Below, piece by piece: positions 1 through 10,170 of a DNA stretch of 64,000 bases. This DNA is from Mycoplasmopsis columboralis (lineage in GTDB: Bacteria > Bacillota_I > Bacilli_A > Mycoplasmatales > Metamycoplasmataceae). A program made the translations under genes and the position numbers. Position 1 is the first letter of the stretch; the number at the start of each line of letters is the position of its first letter. The DNA lies in assembly GCF_900660675.1 (NCBI RefSeq), contig NZ_LR215039.1, forward strand, positions 124,001 through 188,000, read 5' to 3'. A model generated the notes under the pieces. The model was not told where the DNA came from. It did no database searches and worked only from the letters and a program-made list of their open reading frames with translations.

Positions 1-1
1 C

Positions 2-358
2 ACCAACCCAGAAATTGCTTTTATTGGTATGACAGAAGAAGAAGCTAGAGCACAAGGTAAAGATGTATTAACTTCAAAATACTTATTTGAATACCTTGGA
101 AAATCAATTGCCGCTTTAAATACCACTGGATTTATCAAATTAATTGTTGATAAAGAATACGGTGAAATTTTAGGAGCATGAATTGTAGGTCCTCACGCAA
201 CTGATTATATTGCTGAAATTGCTTTAGCAATGGAACAAGAAATTACAGTTAATGAAATTGCGCACACAATTCACCCTCACCCAACTTATGGAGAAATTAT
301 TTGAGAAGCTGCTCGTTCAGCAAGCTTAAAACTTTCTCTTGCTAAACTTAGAAAATAA
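2..358 (+). CDS. lpdA: Dihydrolipoamide dehydrogenase, C-terminal part
   Basis: This is the 3' end of the E3 subunit of the pyruvate dehydrogenase complex, a flavoprotein that reoxidises the lipoamide of E2 and passes electrons to NAD+. The visible 118 residues are the dimerisation domain. They include the signature HPHPTYGEII, whose His-Pro-His carries the active-site base that contacts the partner subunit's disulfide. The reading frame enters from the window edge, so the start and the FAD/NAD domains are not seen. The frame uses TGA as Trp (in GAWIVG and IIWEAA). It ends at TAA and is followed by a hairpin terminator, so it is the last gene of its operon, probably the pdh operon. Confidence 0.93.
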
Positions 359-387
359 GTTTATTAATTATCATTACCCACGCAAAT

Positions 388-416
388 CGCAACAAGTGTT
401 GCGGTTTTTTATTTTG
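388..416 (+). terminator. Rho-independent terminator of lpdA
   Basis: A 6-bp stem CGCAAC/GTTGCG with an AAGT loop is followed by a T-rich tract, 30 nt after the lpdA stop. Confidence 0.75.
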
Positions 417-420
417 TTAA

Positions 421-446
421 ATAAAAAACAAGCCCAATGCTTGTTT
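421..446 (-). terminator. Terminator of the SPFH gene
   Basis: The inverted repeat AAACAAGC/GCTTGTTT has an A run on its left, which is the T tract on the minus strand. It lies 15 nt beyond the stop codon of the leftward SPFH gene and directly abuts the lpdA terminator. Confidence 0.7.
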
Positions 447-460
447 GACTTTAAATTGAT

Positions 461-1381
461 TTACTCGGTTTTTTCTTCGTTGTTTCTAAACACTTCACCA
501 GCTGCGGCCATTGTTTTAACAACTTCAGATAAGTTTGGTGGAACTATAATTTTTGTTGCTTTTCCATTAGCTAACACACCAAGTTGTTCAATTGATTTTA
601 ACTGAAGCAATTTTGAGTTGATAGTACTTTTACTTAATAATTCTAAAGCTTCTTGTTGCCCTTTAGCTTCAAGGATTTGACGTTCTCTTTCAGCTTCAGC
701 AGCTAAAATTTTAGAGGCTTTTTCTCCTTCAGCACGTAGAATGTGACTTTCTTTTTGTGCTTGAGCTCTTAAAATTTCACTTTGTTTTGTACCTTCAGCA
801 GCTAAAATAATTGCTCTTTTATCTCTTTCGGCTTGCATTTGACGTGTCATAGCTTCTTGAACTTCTGTTGGAGGAGCGATGTTTTGAATTTCTACCCGAT
901 TAACTTTAATTCCTCATGCATCACTAGCTAAATCTAAAATGGTTGTTAATTTAGCATTAACTGTTTCTCTAGAAGTAAGTGATTCATCAAGTTCTAGTTC
1001 ACCAATTAAGTTTCTTAAGGTAGTTGCAGTTAAAGCTTCAATGGCTAAAAATGGTCTTTCAGCCCCATAAGCAAATAACTTAGGATCAACTACTTTTAAA
1101 TAAATAACGGCATCAACTTTAATAGTGGCGTTATCTCTAGTGATTGCGTTAATAGCTGGGAAATCAATAACTTTTTCTTTTAAGTTTTCTTTAAGAGCAA
1201 TTCTTTCAATAAAAGGAAACTTGAAGTTTACCCCTTTGGTTGCAATTCTATTGAATTTACCGAGTCTTTCAATAATGTAAAAGTTTGTTTCATTTACTAT
1301 AAAGAGTGTTGAAAATAGTACAACTATTAAAACAATTAATAATAATACACCAACAACACTTCCGACAATAATTGGAACCAT
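461..1381 (-). CDS. SPFH / stomatin-prohibitin family membrane protein
   Basis: A 306-aa protein of the stomatin/prohibitin/HflK (band 7) family. One N-terminal membrane segment (about residues 4-28) is followed by the SPFH domain, with typical phrases such as IIERLGKFNR and the ITRDNATIKVDAVIYLKV region. A long Ala/Glu/Arg-rich coiled coil (about residues 160-240) and a short C-terminal tail come next. Family members oligomerise at the membrane and are linked to microdomain scaffolding and to control of membrane proteases; the exact role in mycoplasmas is unknown. A strong AGGAG ribosome site precedes the ATG. One TGA Trp codon near position 912 joins the two halves. It is monocistronic, convergent with lpdA. 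Confidence 0.88.
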
Positions 1382-1447
1382 ATTCTCCTTTCTTTTCTTA
1401 TATAAATTATATTAAATTTATTGATTATTAGTTTTCTTAAAGAAAAT

Positions 1448-1497
1448 AAGATTATATAAAAAAGGACAAGAATATCTATTTCCTTATCCTAATTTAA
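1448..1497. repeat. Remnant of an IS3-type element end, also a hairpin at the nagB 3' end
   Basis: About 50 bp here match, with a few changes, the right terminal region of the intact IS at 18619-18668. The shared order is AAGATTATATAAAAA, GGACAAGAAT, a short spacer, then an arm similar to TTCTTGTCCTA (here TTCCTTATCCTA). The copy has decayed and carries no transposase. It still forms an imperfect hairpin 19 nt past the nagB stop and may serve as its terminator. Confidence 0.55.
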
Positions 1498-1515
1498 TAT
1501 AATTTTATTTATTTC

Positions 1516-2238
1516 TTAAATGTATTTTCCAGCTTCTTCATCAACAATAACTGTTACATCATTGTGTAATTGTAAAAAACTTGCGGGACATTCTGGTGAA
1601 ACTGGTCCTAATATCATGTCTCTAATAGCGTTAGCTTTAGAAGCTCCGGAAGCAATTAAAACGATTTTTTTAGATTCTAAAATTGTTCCAATTCCCATAG
1701 AAATAGCTGTTAAAGGCATATCTGAAGGTTTATCAAAATAAATTTTATTACTTTCAATAGTACTTTGAGTTAGTTGAACTTCACGTGTTCGATCACTTAT
1801 TGTAGAACCTGGTTCATTAAAAGCGATGTGTCCGTTAGTTCCTATTCCTAAAATAGTAAAATCAATTCCTCCGTGTTTTTTAATAATTTCTTCGTATTTT
1901 TTAGCCTCTTCAACAACGTTGCCATTTCCGTTAGGGAAATTAATGTTTTCTCGCTTAACATTAATATGATTAAATAAATTCCCATCCATAAAATAATGAT
2001 ATGAACATTTATTTGTAGTTGGTATCCCGACATACTCATCTAAATTAAAGGTTGTAATTTGACTAAAATCAAGCAACCCTTGATTATATTTTTTAATTAA
2101 TTCAATATATGTTTGCACTGGTGAAGAACCAGTAGCAAAACAAATTTTAGAATTTGGTTTCTTATTTATTTGTTCTTCAAACATAAACGCACACACTTGT
2201 GAGAGCGTTTTATGTGTATCCACTTTTATAATTTTCAT
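1516..2238 (-). CDS. nagB: Glucosamine-6-phosphate deaminase
   Basis: 240 aa, the full length of the family. It converts glucosamine-6-phosphate to fructose-6-phosphate plus ammonia in the cytosol, the last step feeding amino sugars into glycolysis. Visible hallmarks are the substrate-binding FATGSSP loop near residue 35, the FNLDEYVG motif with the catalytic Asp, and IGTNGHIAFNEPGS with the catalytic His. The gene starts with ATG overlapping the nagA stop by one base (TAATG). A ribosome site AAAGGAGAA lies inside the end of nagA, so the two are translationally coupled. Its substrate is the product of NagA and, indirectly, of the MurQ pathway encoded 47 kb away in the same window. Confidence 0.95.
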   Translation of the reverse strand: MKIIKVDTHKTLSQVCAFMFEEQINKKPNSKICFATGSSPVQTYIELIKKYNQGLLDFSQITTFNLDEYVGIPTTNKCSYHYFMDGNLFNHINVKRENINFPNGNGNVVEEAKKYEEIIKKHGGIDFTILGIGTNGHIAFNEPGSTISDRTREVQLTQSTIESNKIYFDKPSDMPLTAISMGIGTILESKKIVLIASGASKANAIRDMILGPVSPECPASFLQLHNDVTVIVDEEAGKYI

Positions 2239-3344
2239 TATATTTCTCCTTTAACTAATCTCCCGTTTATGATAACTGCTTTAATATCTAATGATTTACG
2301 ATCGATCATGACTAAATCTGCATAATATCCTTCACGAATACGACCGATTTTTTTATGTTTAATTGAATCTAATGCATTTGTTGAAGTTAACTTAGCAATA
2401 TCAGGTAATTTAACCTTCATTTTCATTAGATTTTTAAAAGTGTCATATAGTGTAATTCCGCTTCCGGCAATAGTATTAGTTCCTTTTAAATAAATATTTT
2501 TCCCTTTTTTAGTTACTGGAATTGATCCAGAAATTGAGTCTCCATCTGGACCGTATGCAGGTCTAATAGCATCTGAAACACAAACAATATATTCTAAATC
2601 CTTGTGTTGTAAAGTAAAGTCAATTGTTTCAGGACAAATATGCTCGAAATCTAAAATGATTTCAGTATAAACATTTCGATTAAACGCAGCTTGCACCAAA
2701 CCTGGTTTACGCGAATCAATTCCACTCATTGCGTTTCACATATGACAAACATTGCGAACACGATTATCAAAATACAATTGTGCTTCATTATAAGAAACAT
2801 CAGTATGTCCAATTGAAGGAACAATTTTTAAGGATTGCATTTCTTTAAGAGTTTCTAAATCCACCATTTTAGGGTCAAAAGACATTCTTTTTAATCTTCC
2901 TTTTGAAGCTCTATGTAATGTGCGAACTAAATCTGGTGTCCCTTTTAGAAGATATTCTGGATGATGGGCTCCTTTTTTTGCCTCACCAATAAAAGGTCCT
3001 TCAAGGTGAATTCCTAAATGTCTTGAACCCGCAAATTCAGCAGAAGCAATATCAGAGAGCGCAACAATTAAATCATCTCAAGGAGCAGTCATTTCTGTGG
3101 GCATAATTGATGTTACACCATATTCAGCTAGTTGTTTTGAAATTTCTTCGGTTGCAGTTTTACCATCCATGAAATCTTGACCTTTAAATCCGTGAACGTG
3201 TAAATCTACAAAACCAGGAAAAAGAAAGTTTTTTCCAAGCCCAGTTTTAGGAACGATTTTTATAATTTTTTCATCACGAATATACACATCAGCATTGTCA
3301 ATAACTCCATATGGATTAACAACTTTAACGTTTTTTATTATCAT
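2238..3344 (-). CDS. nagA: N-acetylglucosamine-6-phosphate deacetylase
   Basis: 368 aa, metal-dependent amidohydrolase. It removes acetate from GlcNAc-6-phosphate to give glucosamine-6-phosphate for NagB. The N-terminal strand is followed by the metal-binding FVDLHVHG motif near residue 45, then HLEGPFI, the SIGHTDVSY segment and the catalytic Asp in the VSDAIRPAYG segment. TGA Trp codons (for example at 3078-3080) split it into pieces under the standard code. An AAAGG ribosome site precedes the ATG. It forms an operon with nagB and is divergent from the AEC transporter gene. In a wall-less cell the pair must serve sugar catabolism, not wall recycling. Confidence 0.94.
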
Positions 3345-3631
3345 AAACTTTTAATACCTTTCGATTTATATTCAAATTATAAAATTTAAATTATTAAAGT
3401 TTTACATAAGTAAAAAACTAATTCTTAAATTTTGGACAAAACTTTATTTTTACCATCATTTTTATAAAATATTTTCATATTTATAAAGTAAAACTGAAGT
3501 TTTTTACCCTTAAAAAAAGAGGCCATAAAAATTTTTAGAATATAATTTATTAGCATTTATAGTTAATGCCCCCATATATTTTTTAAATATATGAGTGTTT
3601 ATGAAAGGAAAAAGACAATTAGTCAAATAAA
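3345..3631. promoter_or_regulatory. Divergent nagA / AEC-transporter intergenic region
   Basis: A 287-bp AT-rich region holding both promoters. On the plus strand a TATAAT box lies at 3541-3546. Downstream are two inverted repeats in the presumed leader: GCATT/AATGC at 3553-3569, and a 21-bp near-perfect palindrome (CATATATTT/AAATATATG) at 3573-3593. They could be operators or leader hairpins. The only ribosome-site-like AAAGGA (3604-3609) is unusually far, 22 nt, from the transporter ATG. Confidence 0.5.
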
Positions 3632-4753
3632 ATGAATGATATTTTAACTACACTAAAAAACACTTTGACTAATACTGGATTTTGAGGTGCAATTATTGCA
3701 ACTATCGCAATAATTACTCTTGGTTTTGTTTTAACTAAAGCAAAAGTCCTTAAAGCTGAATGGAAAGGATCTCTTAATGCGGTTGTTTTAAAAATCGCTC
3801 TTCCTGCTTTAGCTATTTCAGGATTTATGAAAAACATTACTATTAAACAACTTCAAGAACAAGGTATTATCTTAGGAGTTTCGTTTGCATTTTATGTTCT
3901 TTTATGCGTTATTGCATTTGTGCTAACCACATATGCACCAAACTTTGTTCCTCGTAGAATGAAAGTAAATATCGACGGAACAGTCGCTCAAAGCGAATCA
4001 AAAGCATTAGTTACATGAATGATGCTTATTTTCGGAAGTGTTACTTTCTTTGGACTTCCAATTATTAATGTAATTGATAATGGTGCAGGAGTTATTCCAG
4101 CTAACATCTGAACAATTCCTTATAGAATCTTCCTTTACTCATACTGTTTTATGGTAATGTCAGGGCTTAAATTTGACCGTCAAAACATTGCTAAATCAGT
4201 TAAAACTGCATTTTTAAACCCTATTGTTATCGCAACATTTGTGGGTCTAATTTTCTGAATGACACAATTAATCCCTGGTGCTTCTGTATTTGATAAAAAC
4301 TTTACTACAGGAACAGCTAAAGCAACTAACGGATGATTTAACTTGTCTGTTACAATGCCATACTTTTACACACCAATTCAAACATTAGGAAGACTTGCTA
4401 GTCCACTTGTTTGAATTTCAATTGGTATGACACTTGCTGTTTCAAACATTAAAAAAGCAGTTACATCACCAGCTGTGTGAGTATTTACAGCACTTAAACT
4501 TATTGTTATTCCACTTATTGTTTTCTTAGTATTTTTAGGATTAAACCGTTCAGGAAACGTAACAAAAGAGGCTGCTACAGCTATGGTTATTTTTGCTGCT
4601 ACTCCACCTGCAACAGTTGTTATTGCTTACGCAATGCAATATAAACGTAATGAAGAATATGCTGTTCTTTGTTCAGCGTTATCTACATTATTTGCAATCA
4701 TTGCAATTCCTGTATGAATTGTTATATCAAAAGCTGCATTTATTTATATTTAG
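3632..4753 (+). CDS. AEC-family permease (auxin efflux carrier / malate permease-like)
   Basis: 373 aa, about ten predicted membrane segments, of the auxin-efflux-carrier/Mem_trans family. Bacterial members move organic anions such as malate, lactate or citrate; the substrate here is not shown by sequence. Typical features are the N-terminal half with LNAVVLKIALPALAISGF, the charged central loop around residues 100-125, and the C-terminal half with FAATPPATVVIAYA and repeated small-residue helices. Several TGA Trp codons lie in membrane segments. It is followed after 12 bp by a D-2-hydroxyacid dehydrogenase, so the pair may couple D-lactate or a related acid to transport. The start is the first ATG after an in-frame stop. 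Confidence 0.8.
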
Positions 4754-4765
4754 GAGAATAATTAA

Positions 4766-5755
4766 ATGAAAGTTATTTGTTTTGGAGTTCGTGATGTAGA
4801 AAAACCAATTTTTGAAAAATATAACCAAAACTACAATTACGAATTAGAATTACGTTCAGAGTCACTCACTCCTGAAAACGTTGATATTATCAAAGGATAT
4901 GATGCGGTAATTTGCCGTGCAAGTGATAAAGTAAACCGTGAGGTATTAACTAAAGCTAAAGAATTTGGTATTGATTATGTATTAACTAGAACTGTTGGTT
5001 ACGATCACATGGATTTAGAAGCTATACACGAACTTAATATCAAAAGCGCAAGAGTACCTAGTTACTCACCAACAGCTATTTCTGAATTAGCTGTTTCAAT
5101 GGCACTTACATTGTCAAGAAGAAGTTTGTATTTTGCATCTAAAGCTGCTGCTGAATACGATTACAAAATTCTTCCTGAAGGTTTCGCTCGTGAAATGAAA
5201 AATTCTGTAGTAGGAATTATTAGAACTGGAAAAATCGGTTTAGAATCAGCCAAAATGTTTAAAGGTTTAGGAGCTAAAGTATTAGGATTTGACCCATATC
5301 CAAATCCAAATGCTAATGGAATTATTGAATATGTTTCATTAGATGAACTTCTTAATCAATCAGATATTGTTTCACTTCATATGCCATATATTAAAGGTGT
5401 AAACGATAAAATGATTAATGATGAATTCATAGCTAAAATGAAAGATGGAGCCATCTTAGTAAATACTGCCAGAGGTCAATTACAAGATGAAAGTGCGATT
5501 TTAAGAGCTTTAAAATCAGGAAAACTTTATGCAGCCGCTTTAGATGTGTTCTATAGCGAAAAGCTTTACTTTGGTAAAAAGTTAACCGAAATTGAAGACC
5601 CAGTTATTAAGAAATTAGTTAATATGTTTCCTAAAGTTATGACTACTCCTCATATTGGAAGTTACACTGATGAAGCTGTGGCTAATATGGTCGAAATTTC
5701 ATATCAAAACCTTAAAGAATTATCTTCAAATATTGAATGTAAGAACAAATTATAA
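4766..5755 (+). CDS. D-lactate dehydrogenase (D-2-hydroxyacid dehydrogenase family)
   Basis: 329 aa, matching the usual size of D-lactate dehydrogenases. It reduces pyruvate to D-lactate with NADH, or the reverse. The NAD-binding fold has a slightly altered glycine motif (GIIRTGKIG) followed by the acidic FDPYPNP. Catalytic Arg lies in VNTARGQL and catalytic His in TTPHIGSYT. The segment LVNTARG...SGKLYAAALDVFYSE is typical of the D-LDH branch. It has a ribosome site TAGGAGAAT 8 nt upstream and is co-transcribed with the AEC permease, suggesting transport and redox handling of a small hydroxyacid. A hydroxyisocaproate-type dehydrogenase of the same family is the main alternative. Confidence 0.88.
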   Translation: MKVICFGVRDVEKPIFEKYNQNYNYELELRSESLTPENVDIIKGYDAVICRASDKVNREVLTKAKEFGIDYVLTRTVGYDHMDLEAIHELNIKSARVPSYSPTAISELAVSMALTLSRRSLYFASKAAAEYDYKILPEGFAREMKNSVVGIIRTGKIGLESAKMFKGLGAKVLGFDPYPNPNANGIIEYVSLDELLNQSDIVSLHMPYIKGVNDKMINDEFIAKMKDGAILVNTARGQLQDESAILRALKSGKLYAAALDVFYSEKLYFGKKLTEIEDPVIKKLVNMFPKVMTTPHIGSYTDEAVANMVEISYQNLKELSSNIECKNKL

Positions 5756-5756
5756 G

Positions 5757-5780
5757 AATACGCTTCGGCGTATTTTTTAT
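5757..5780 (+). terminator. Terminator after the D-LDH gene
   Basis: Stem AATACGC/GCGTATT with a stable TTCG tetraloop followed by a T tract. Confidence 0.88.
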
Positions 5781-5868
5781 TAAAAGAAAAAATGCTTTTT
5801 GGTATTAATTTTGTTGAAAATACTCTCTTTTTATATCCATTTATCTTAATAAAGTTTAAAATATAGTC

Positions 5869-7494
5869 ATGTCAAAATTAAGTCGTTTCTTATTAGTTTT
5901 TTCGTTAATGGCTCCTGGAGCTGTTGTTTCGTGTACAGATGCAAATTTAGAACAAATTACCATCAAAAATAATCCAAAAAATGACGATTCTTCGCAAAAT
6001 AATCAACCAATTATTGATAATCCAAATTCTAACAATGATAATAGTAAAGATAACTCTGATGCTTTACCAGACACTAATTCCATAAGCGAACAACCTTCAG
6101 TTGAAACAAATCCCGTTTCAAATACAGAAATTAAAACAACAAACTATCAGTTTAATCCAATCCAAGCTAGCAGAAACACCTTTTTAACTAAAAATGACGA
6201 CTACATTCAATCGATTAAATATCGAACTTTTTCTCTTAAATGATATATGCAACAAAAAGGGACAACTCAAGGATATTCAGTATCTGGAACATTGTGAATG
6301 CTTGATTATATGCATTTAGGAAATAATAAATTTAAGTTTTATTTTGGAACTAACTATCATGTAGCTTCTAACTTATTTTCTGCAAAAGATTATGATATTT
6401 ATCAACAACCAAATCGTTTAAAAACTTTTAACCCTTATTATTATGAATTTGCGTGAGCTTCTGATGCTTATGATACAAATTCAAAAGTTGGTGATAGTAA
6501 TTGAAATAGAGTTCAAATTCCTTTTAATTCAAAAAATTCAATTCTAAGAAATTTCTTCTTAGCACATAATTTTTTACAACCAAATGCATTACCTAATTTA
6601 AAGTCTACTTATTTTGCTGATTTTGCAATTGTAGAGTTTGAAATTGACTTAGACGCATTATCTAAATCTGATTATAAGGCAAAAGCTTTTAGAGTTAAAT
6701 TAGCTCAAGCAATGAATGAAGTAAATAAATCTATTAAAAAATTCACAAACTTAGATCAAACTAACTCAAATAAATATTTATTTACAGATAATAAAATTCC
6801 GTATGCAACTTTAGATTATGCTAGTGTGCTTGATACTTATGAAAAAAGTAAAACTAACTCATTAGAACAAATTAGTGAAATTGTTAAAGAAAAATTAGCA
6901 ACTTATAATTATTCACTAGTTCCTAGATATTTATATAGCTTTGGTTATCCTGCTCCTAGCGAAAACAATGATAGTGGTATTTTTAATACAATAGATGCAA
7001 ACGAACGTAATACATTAGGGTATTCTTCTGATGATCCGTCTTTAGGTTTTAGCATTCAAAAAGATTATGTATTAAAAAACTATGATCAAAATTCTTATTT
7101 TAATAATGAAGTAGCCACTAAATTTTATGCTTTTATGTATAGTTTTAATTCAAAAAACGCTCCTGATAAAGGAGCAAGTGGATCGCTTGTTTTAAATGAA
7201 CAAGGTCTGCCAATAGGATTGCTTTTAGGACATTTATCAAATCCAGTGACATACATAGATGCTAATAAAAACTTCCAAGAAGCATCACGTGCATTAATTC
7301 AACCTTTTGTGCAAAACATTCCTCTTTATTCTCAAAACAATCAAATCACCATTCCTGCTTTTAATTTACTTGATCACACCAATAGTGAGTTATATCCTCA
7401 ACAATTAGTTTCTTATCGTTCAAGAATTAATGATGTTTACGGAAAAGATGCAAAAACAGCAGTTTTTGGAGGGGAAATCGTTACTTTATTATAA
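5869..7494 (+). CDS. DUF31-family lipoprotein, MIP-like serine protease
   Basis: 541 aa. The N-terminal signal peptide has a lipobox ending GAVVSC (Cys 22), so it is anchored on the outer face of the membrane. An Asn/Asp/Ser-rich linker follows (about residues 30-95), then a DUF31 (mycoplasma trypsin-like) domain. A chymotrypsin-type triad is readable: His in FGTNYHVAS (about residue 164), Asp in YFADFAIVEF, Ser in DKGASGSLVL. Characterised DUF31 members (mycoplasma immunoglobulin proteases, MIP) cleave antibody heavy chains captured by a partner (MIB). No MIB-like gene is adjacent. Several TGA Trp codons break it under the standard code. The promoter-like TAAAAT ends 6 nt before ATG, so the mRNA may be leaderless. 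Confidence 0.82.
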
Positions 7495-7518
7495 GATGGT
7501 TTTTATCCATCTTTTTTT
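7493..7518 (+). terminator. Terminator of the DUF31 gene
   Basis: Stem AAGATGG/CCATCTT overlapping the stop codon, followed by seven T. Confidence 0.88.
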
Positions 7519-7712
7519 GAATCATTTTTTTAAAAAAACTAACTATTTTCCATATTTTTTCCACATTTTTATATGAAACATTATGAAAAACTTTTATGCA
7601 CATTTTAAGCAGTTATAAAAAGTTTTTTAGCTCTTTAATTTGTTTTAAAATACATTAATTTATAATAAAGAATATTACATTTTAATCAATTAATTTATTA
7701 CTAAGGAGAAAT

Positions 7713-8366
7713 ATGGAAAACAAAAAAATTAGACACTCAATTATCTTAATAAACGGAAAAAGAAGAAGTGGTAAGGGATTGCTTTCTCAAGCAATTAAAA
7801 AACTAGCTTCTGAGAAAGACTACAAAGATAACATTCATGTTTTATCTTTTGCTCAACCTATTAAAAAAATTACTGAGCCTATTTTAGATGAACTTAAATG
7901 AGACGGAGTAGATAAAGAAATTGTGCGTCCTTTATGAATCGCAATGGGAGAAGTAGGGAGAAACATCGATAATAATATATGATGTTCAAAAGTAATGGAC
8001 AAAATCAAAGAAATTGTACGTAAATCAAGTGAAGAGGGGAAAAATTCATTATTTTTAATTGATGATTTGCGTTTCCCAAATGAGCTTGATTACTTTAAAG
8101 GTACTTTAGCGGAATTACAAGAAATTGCTGGAGAAAATTCAAAAGTAACTGTTAATGCTATTAGAATTCAAAAATTCTTTGATGCTACTAAATTTGTTGT
8201 GGGGGTTGATGATAACTCAACTGAAACTAGTTTTGACAAAATTGTAAACGTTTGTTTTGATCATATTGTTCCTGAGAATATATTAATTGATCAACATTGA
8301 AGTGCTAACTTTGAAAAAGTTAATTTATATGCCAAAATTATTTACGACAATTACTTAGCGAGATAA
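7713..8366 (+). CDS. Deoxynucleoside monophosphate kinase-like protein
   Basis: 217 aa. The N-terminal P-loop GKRRSGKG (about residues 16-23) fits nucleotide binding. The later motif FLIDDLRFPNE is characteristic of the phage-type dNMP kinase family (DVRFPNE in T4/T5-like enzymes), where the Asp and Arg act in substrate binding. It would phosphorylate dNMPs to dNDPs in the cytosol. Three or more TGA Trp codons are present. A clear AAGGAGAA ribosome site lies 6 nt upstream. It is followed after 2 bp by a PD-(D/E)xK nuclease, so both probably form a two-gene DNA-metabolism operon of phage ancestry now kept in the chromosome. Confidence 0.72.
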
Positions 8367-8368
8367 TA

Positions 8369-9199
8369 ATGGTTAAACGAAAATATTACAACAATGTCCA
8401 TTATTTTGTTGATGAAGTTAATAAGGTGGTTCGTTTATCCGAATCCTTTCATCAAGAGTTATTAACATTTGATAAGTTCAAGGGATTTAAAAAAATTGGA
8501 GGTAGTACTGTTGGAGATGTGTTGCTTTCAGGTGGTTTTAAATCACAATTTGCTGCTTTTTGTCATATTGCACGAATTAAGTTGCCAGTATTGAGTAAAA
8601 AGTATGTAAATGCCGGTACTATATTAGAACCTAAGGTTTTTGACGCCTTTCGGGCAGCTTATCCAAATGAAACCATTTATAATTATGAAGCTGCTCAATA
8701 TAATTACAACTTTTTTGAAGGAAAAGATGATGTTCTTTCTGGAGTACCTGATGGTTATTTACCAAGTCGGAATTGCGTGCTCGAAATTAAGACCGCAGGC
8801 GAAAGCAAAATTGACAAATGAGAAAAGGAAGTAGATCCTTCATATAGAAAACAAGCGCAACTATATAGTTACTTAATGAAAGCTACTAGTTATAAAATTA
8901 TTGCTTTATTTTTAAAAGATGAAGAAGGGGATTACTTACATCCTGAAAATGTTAATTTACGCAAACGTAAAATCAAGGCTTTTGATTTTGAAGTAAATTA
9001 TCAAGAAGCTGAAGATGATATCAAAAAGGTGAAATCTTGATATTATCATTACACAAAAAGCGGAGTTTCTCCTCAATTTAATTTATCAGTTGATGCTGAT
9101 CAAATTGAATATTTGAAATGTTCTTCACCTCAAGAGTGAGAAGCTTTATTGCAAAGATGAATTCAAATGGGCAAAGCTGATGCTGACAGCGAAGCGTAA
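8369..9199 (+). CDS. YqaJ/lambda-exonuclease-like PD-(D/E)xK nuclease (MAGa7180-type)
   Basis: 276 aa. The core carries the arrangement of lambda exonuclease / YqaJ recombinases: a Gly-rich GSTVGDVLLSGG segment, then GVPDGYLP (catalytic Asp), then VLEIKTA (Glu-x-Lys) and the helix RKQAQLYSYLM with the conserved Gln. Such enzymes degrade DNA ends to create single strands for annealing or recombination. It resembles nucleases annotated in mycoplasmas as the MAGa7180 family. It sits directly after the dNMP kinase-like gene (2-bp gap). In-frame TGA codons encode Trp. Confidence 0.72.
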
Positions 9200-9201
9200 A
9201 G

Positions 9202-9224
9202 AGTGGTTTAACCCACTTTTATTA
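9202..9224 (+). terminator. Terminator of the nuclease gene
   Basis: Stem AGTGG/CCACT with a TTTAAC-type loop followed by TTTT, directly after the stop codon. Confidence 0.6.
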
Positions 9225-9254
9225 TATTTGCACACGAAAAAATTACTTATTTAA

Positions 9255-9260
9255 TATAAT
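9255..9260 (+). promoter_or_regulatory. -10 box TATAAT for the 9.27-kb membrane gene
   Basis: TATAAT ends 11 nt before the ATG at 9272 with no ribosome-site motif between, pointing to a leaderless or near-leaderless mRNA. Confidence 0.55.
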
Positions 9261-9271
9261 TTTTATTAATA

Positions 9272-10168
9272 ATGACACCAAAACAATTACTTTCGACTTT
9301 TTGAAATACTCAAGGATTTTTTACCGAAGTTTTAGCGGTTTTTATTTTAGTTTTTTTTGTTTTGTTATTCAAAATGTTAATAACGGCATTTAAAGTGAAA
9401 GGAACTAAAATCATACTACCGCTGGGATTTAGTTTGATTACATTTTTAATGTATGTTCAACTATGAGCTTCATCTAAATATTTATTCAACACCCCTCAAA
9501 CGCCTTTGGTAAATCCGATTTTTGTCCTTTTACAGTCATTTTTACAAGGTTATAAGCTAGGCAATGGTTTAAATCCTTCTTCTTTTAAACCATTGGATAA
9601 TGGAGTTCCTTATCTTATTGGCGGTCAATTGTTAGGGTTTATTTTCGCAATAAGTTTATTTTTAGTTTTGTTTATACCGCTAAAATATTATTTAGCAAAA
9701 ATTAATCCCAAATACCAAGACATTAAAAAAATGACCATTTTTGAGGTCTTTCATAGAGATGATAAAACTTTAGTAGGATTTTCAATTAAAGAAAGTATCT
9801 TTTTAATTATTTTTACAGTTTCGGTGGGATTTGCTTTTTATATTAAACCTACTGAATTTGGGACCACTAAATATGATCTTTTAATTGTTTCTACAGTAAT
9901 TATTTTTATTTTATTGTTTTTTTCAAGTTACTTTGGTTACTTTGCTTTTTTAATTTATTTAGATTGATTTATTGCTGTTATTAACTTTGTTGAAAATTTC
10001 AAAACTAAACGTAATTTACAAATTGTCCAATCTGACTTTAGATTATCTTTCACAAGTCTTTTTCAAATGCTTATTACTACAGTTTTAACAATTATAATCC
10101 CAATAATCGTGGGCGGAATTGTTATAGCTATTTTTGCAAACACAAAAGGAGATGGAGTTAACTTCTAA
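9272..10168 (+). CDS. Polytopic membrane protein of unknown function
   Basis: 298 aa with about six strongly hydrophobic segments (near residues 17-36, 48-66, 115-135, 170-188, 200-232, 260-290) and short Lys/Asn-rich loops. I do not recognise the family. A Phe/Ile-rich composition and several TGA Trp codons mark it as a native mycoplasma gene. It is followed after 2 bp by the M23 metallopeptidase lipoprotein, so the two are probably made from one mRNA and may act together at the membrane, for example in export or anchoring of the peptidase. That functional link rests on position only. Confidence 0.8.
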
Positions 10169-10170
10169 TT

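Noticed and set aside
461-1381. SPFH gene appearing as two fragments, a seeming frameshift or pseudogene
   Set aside because: The break is only a TGA Trp codon. The same holds for nagA, pepF, dinB, murein genes and many others.
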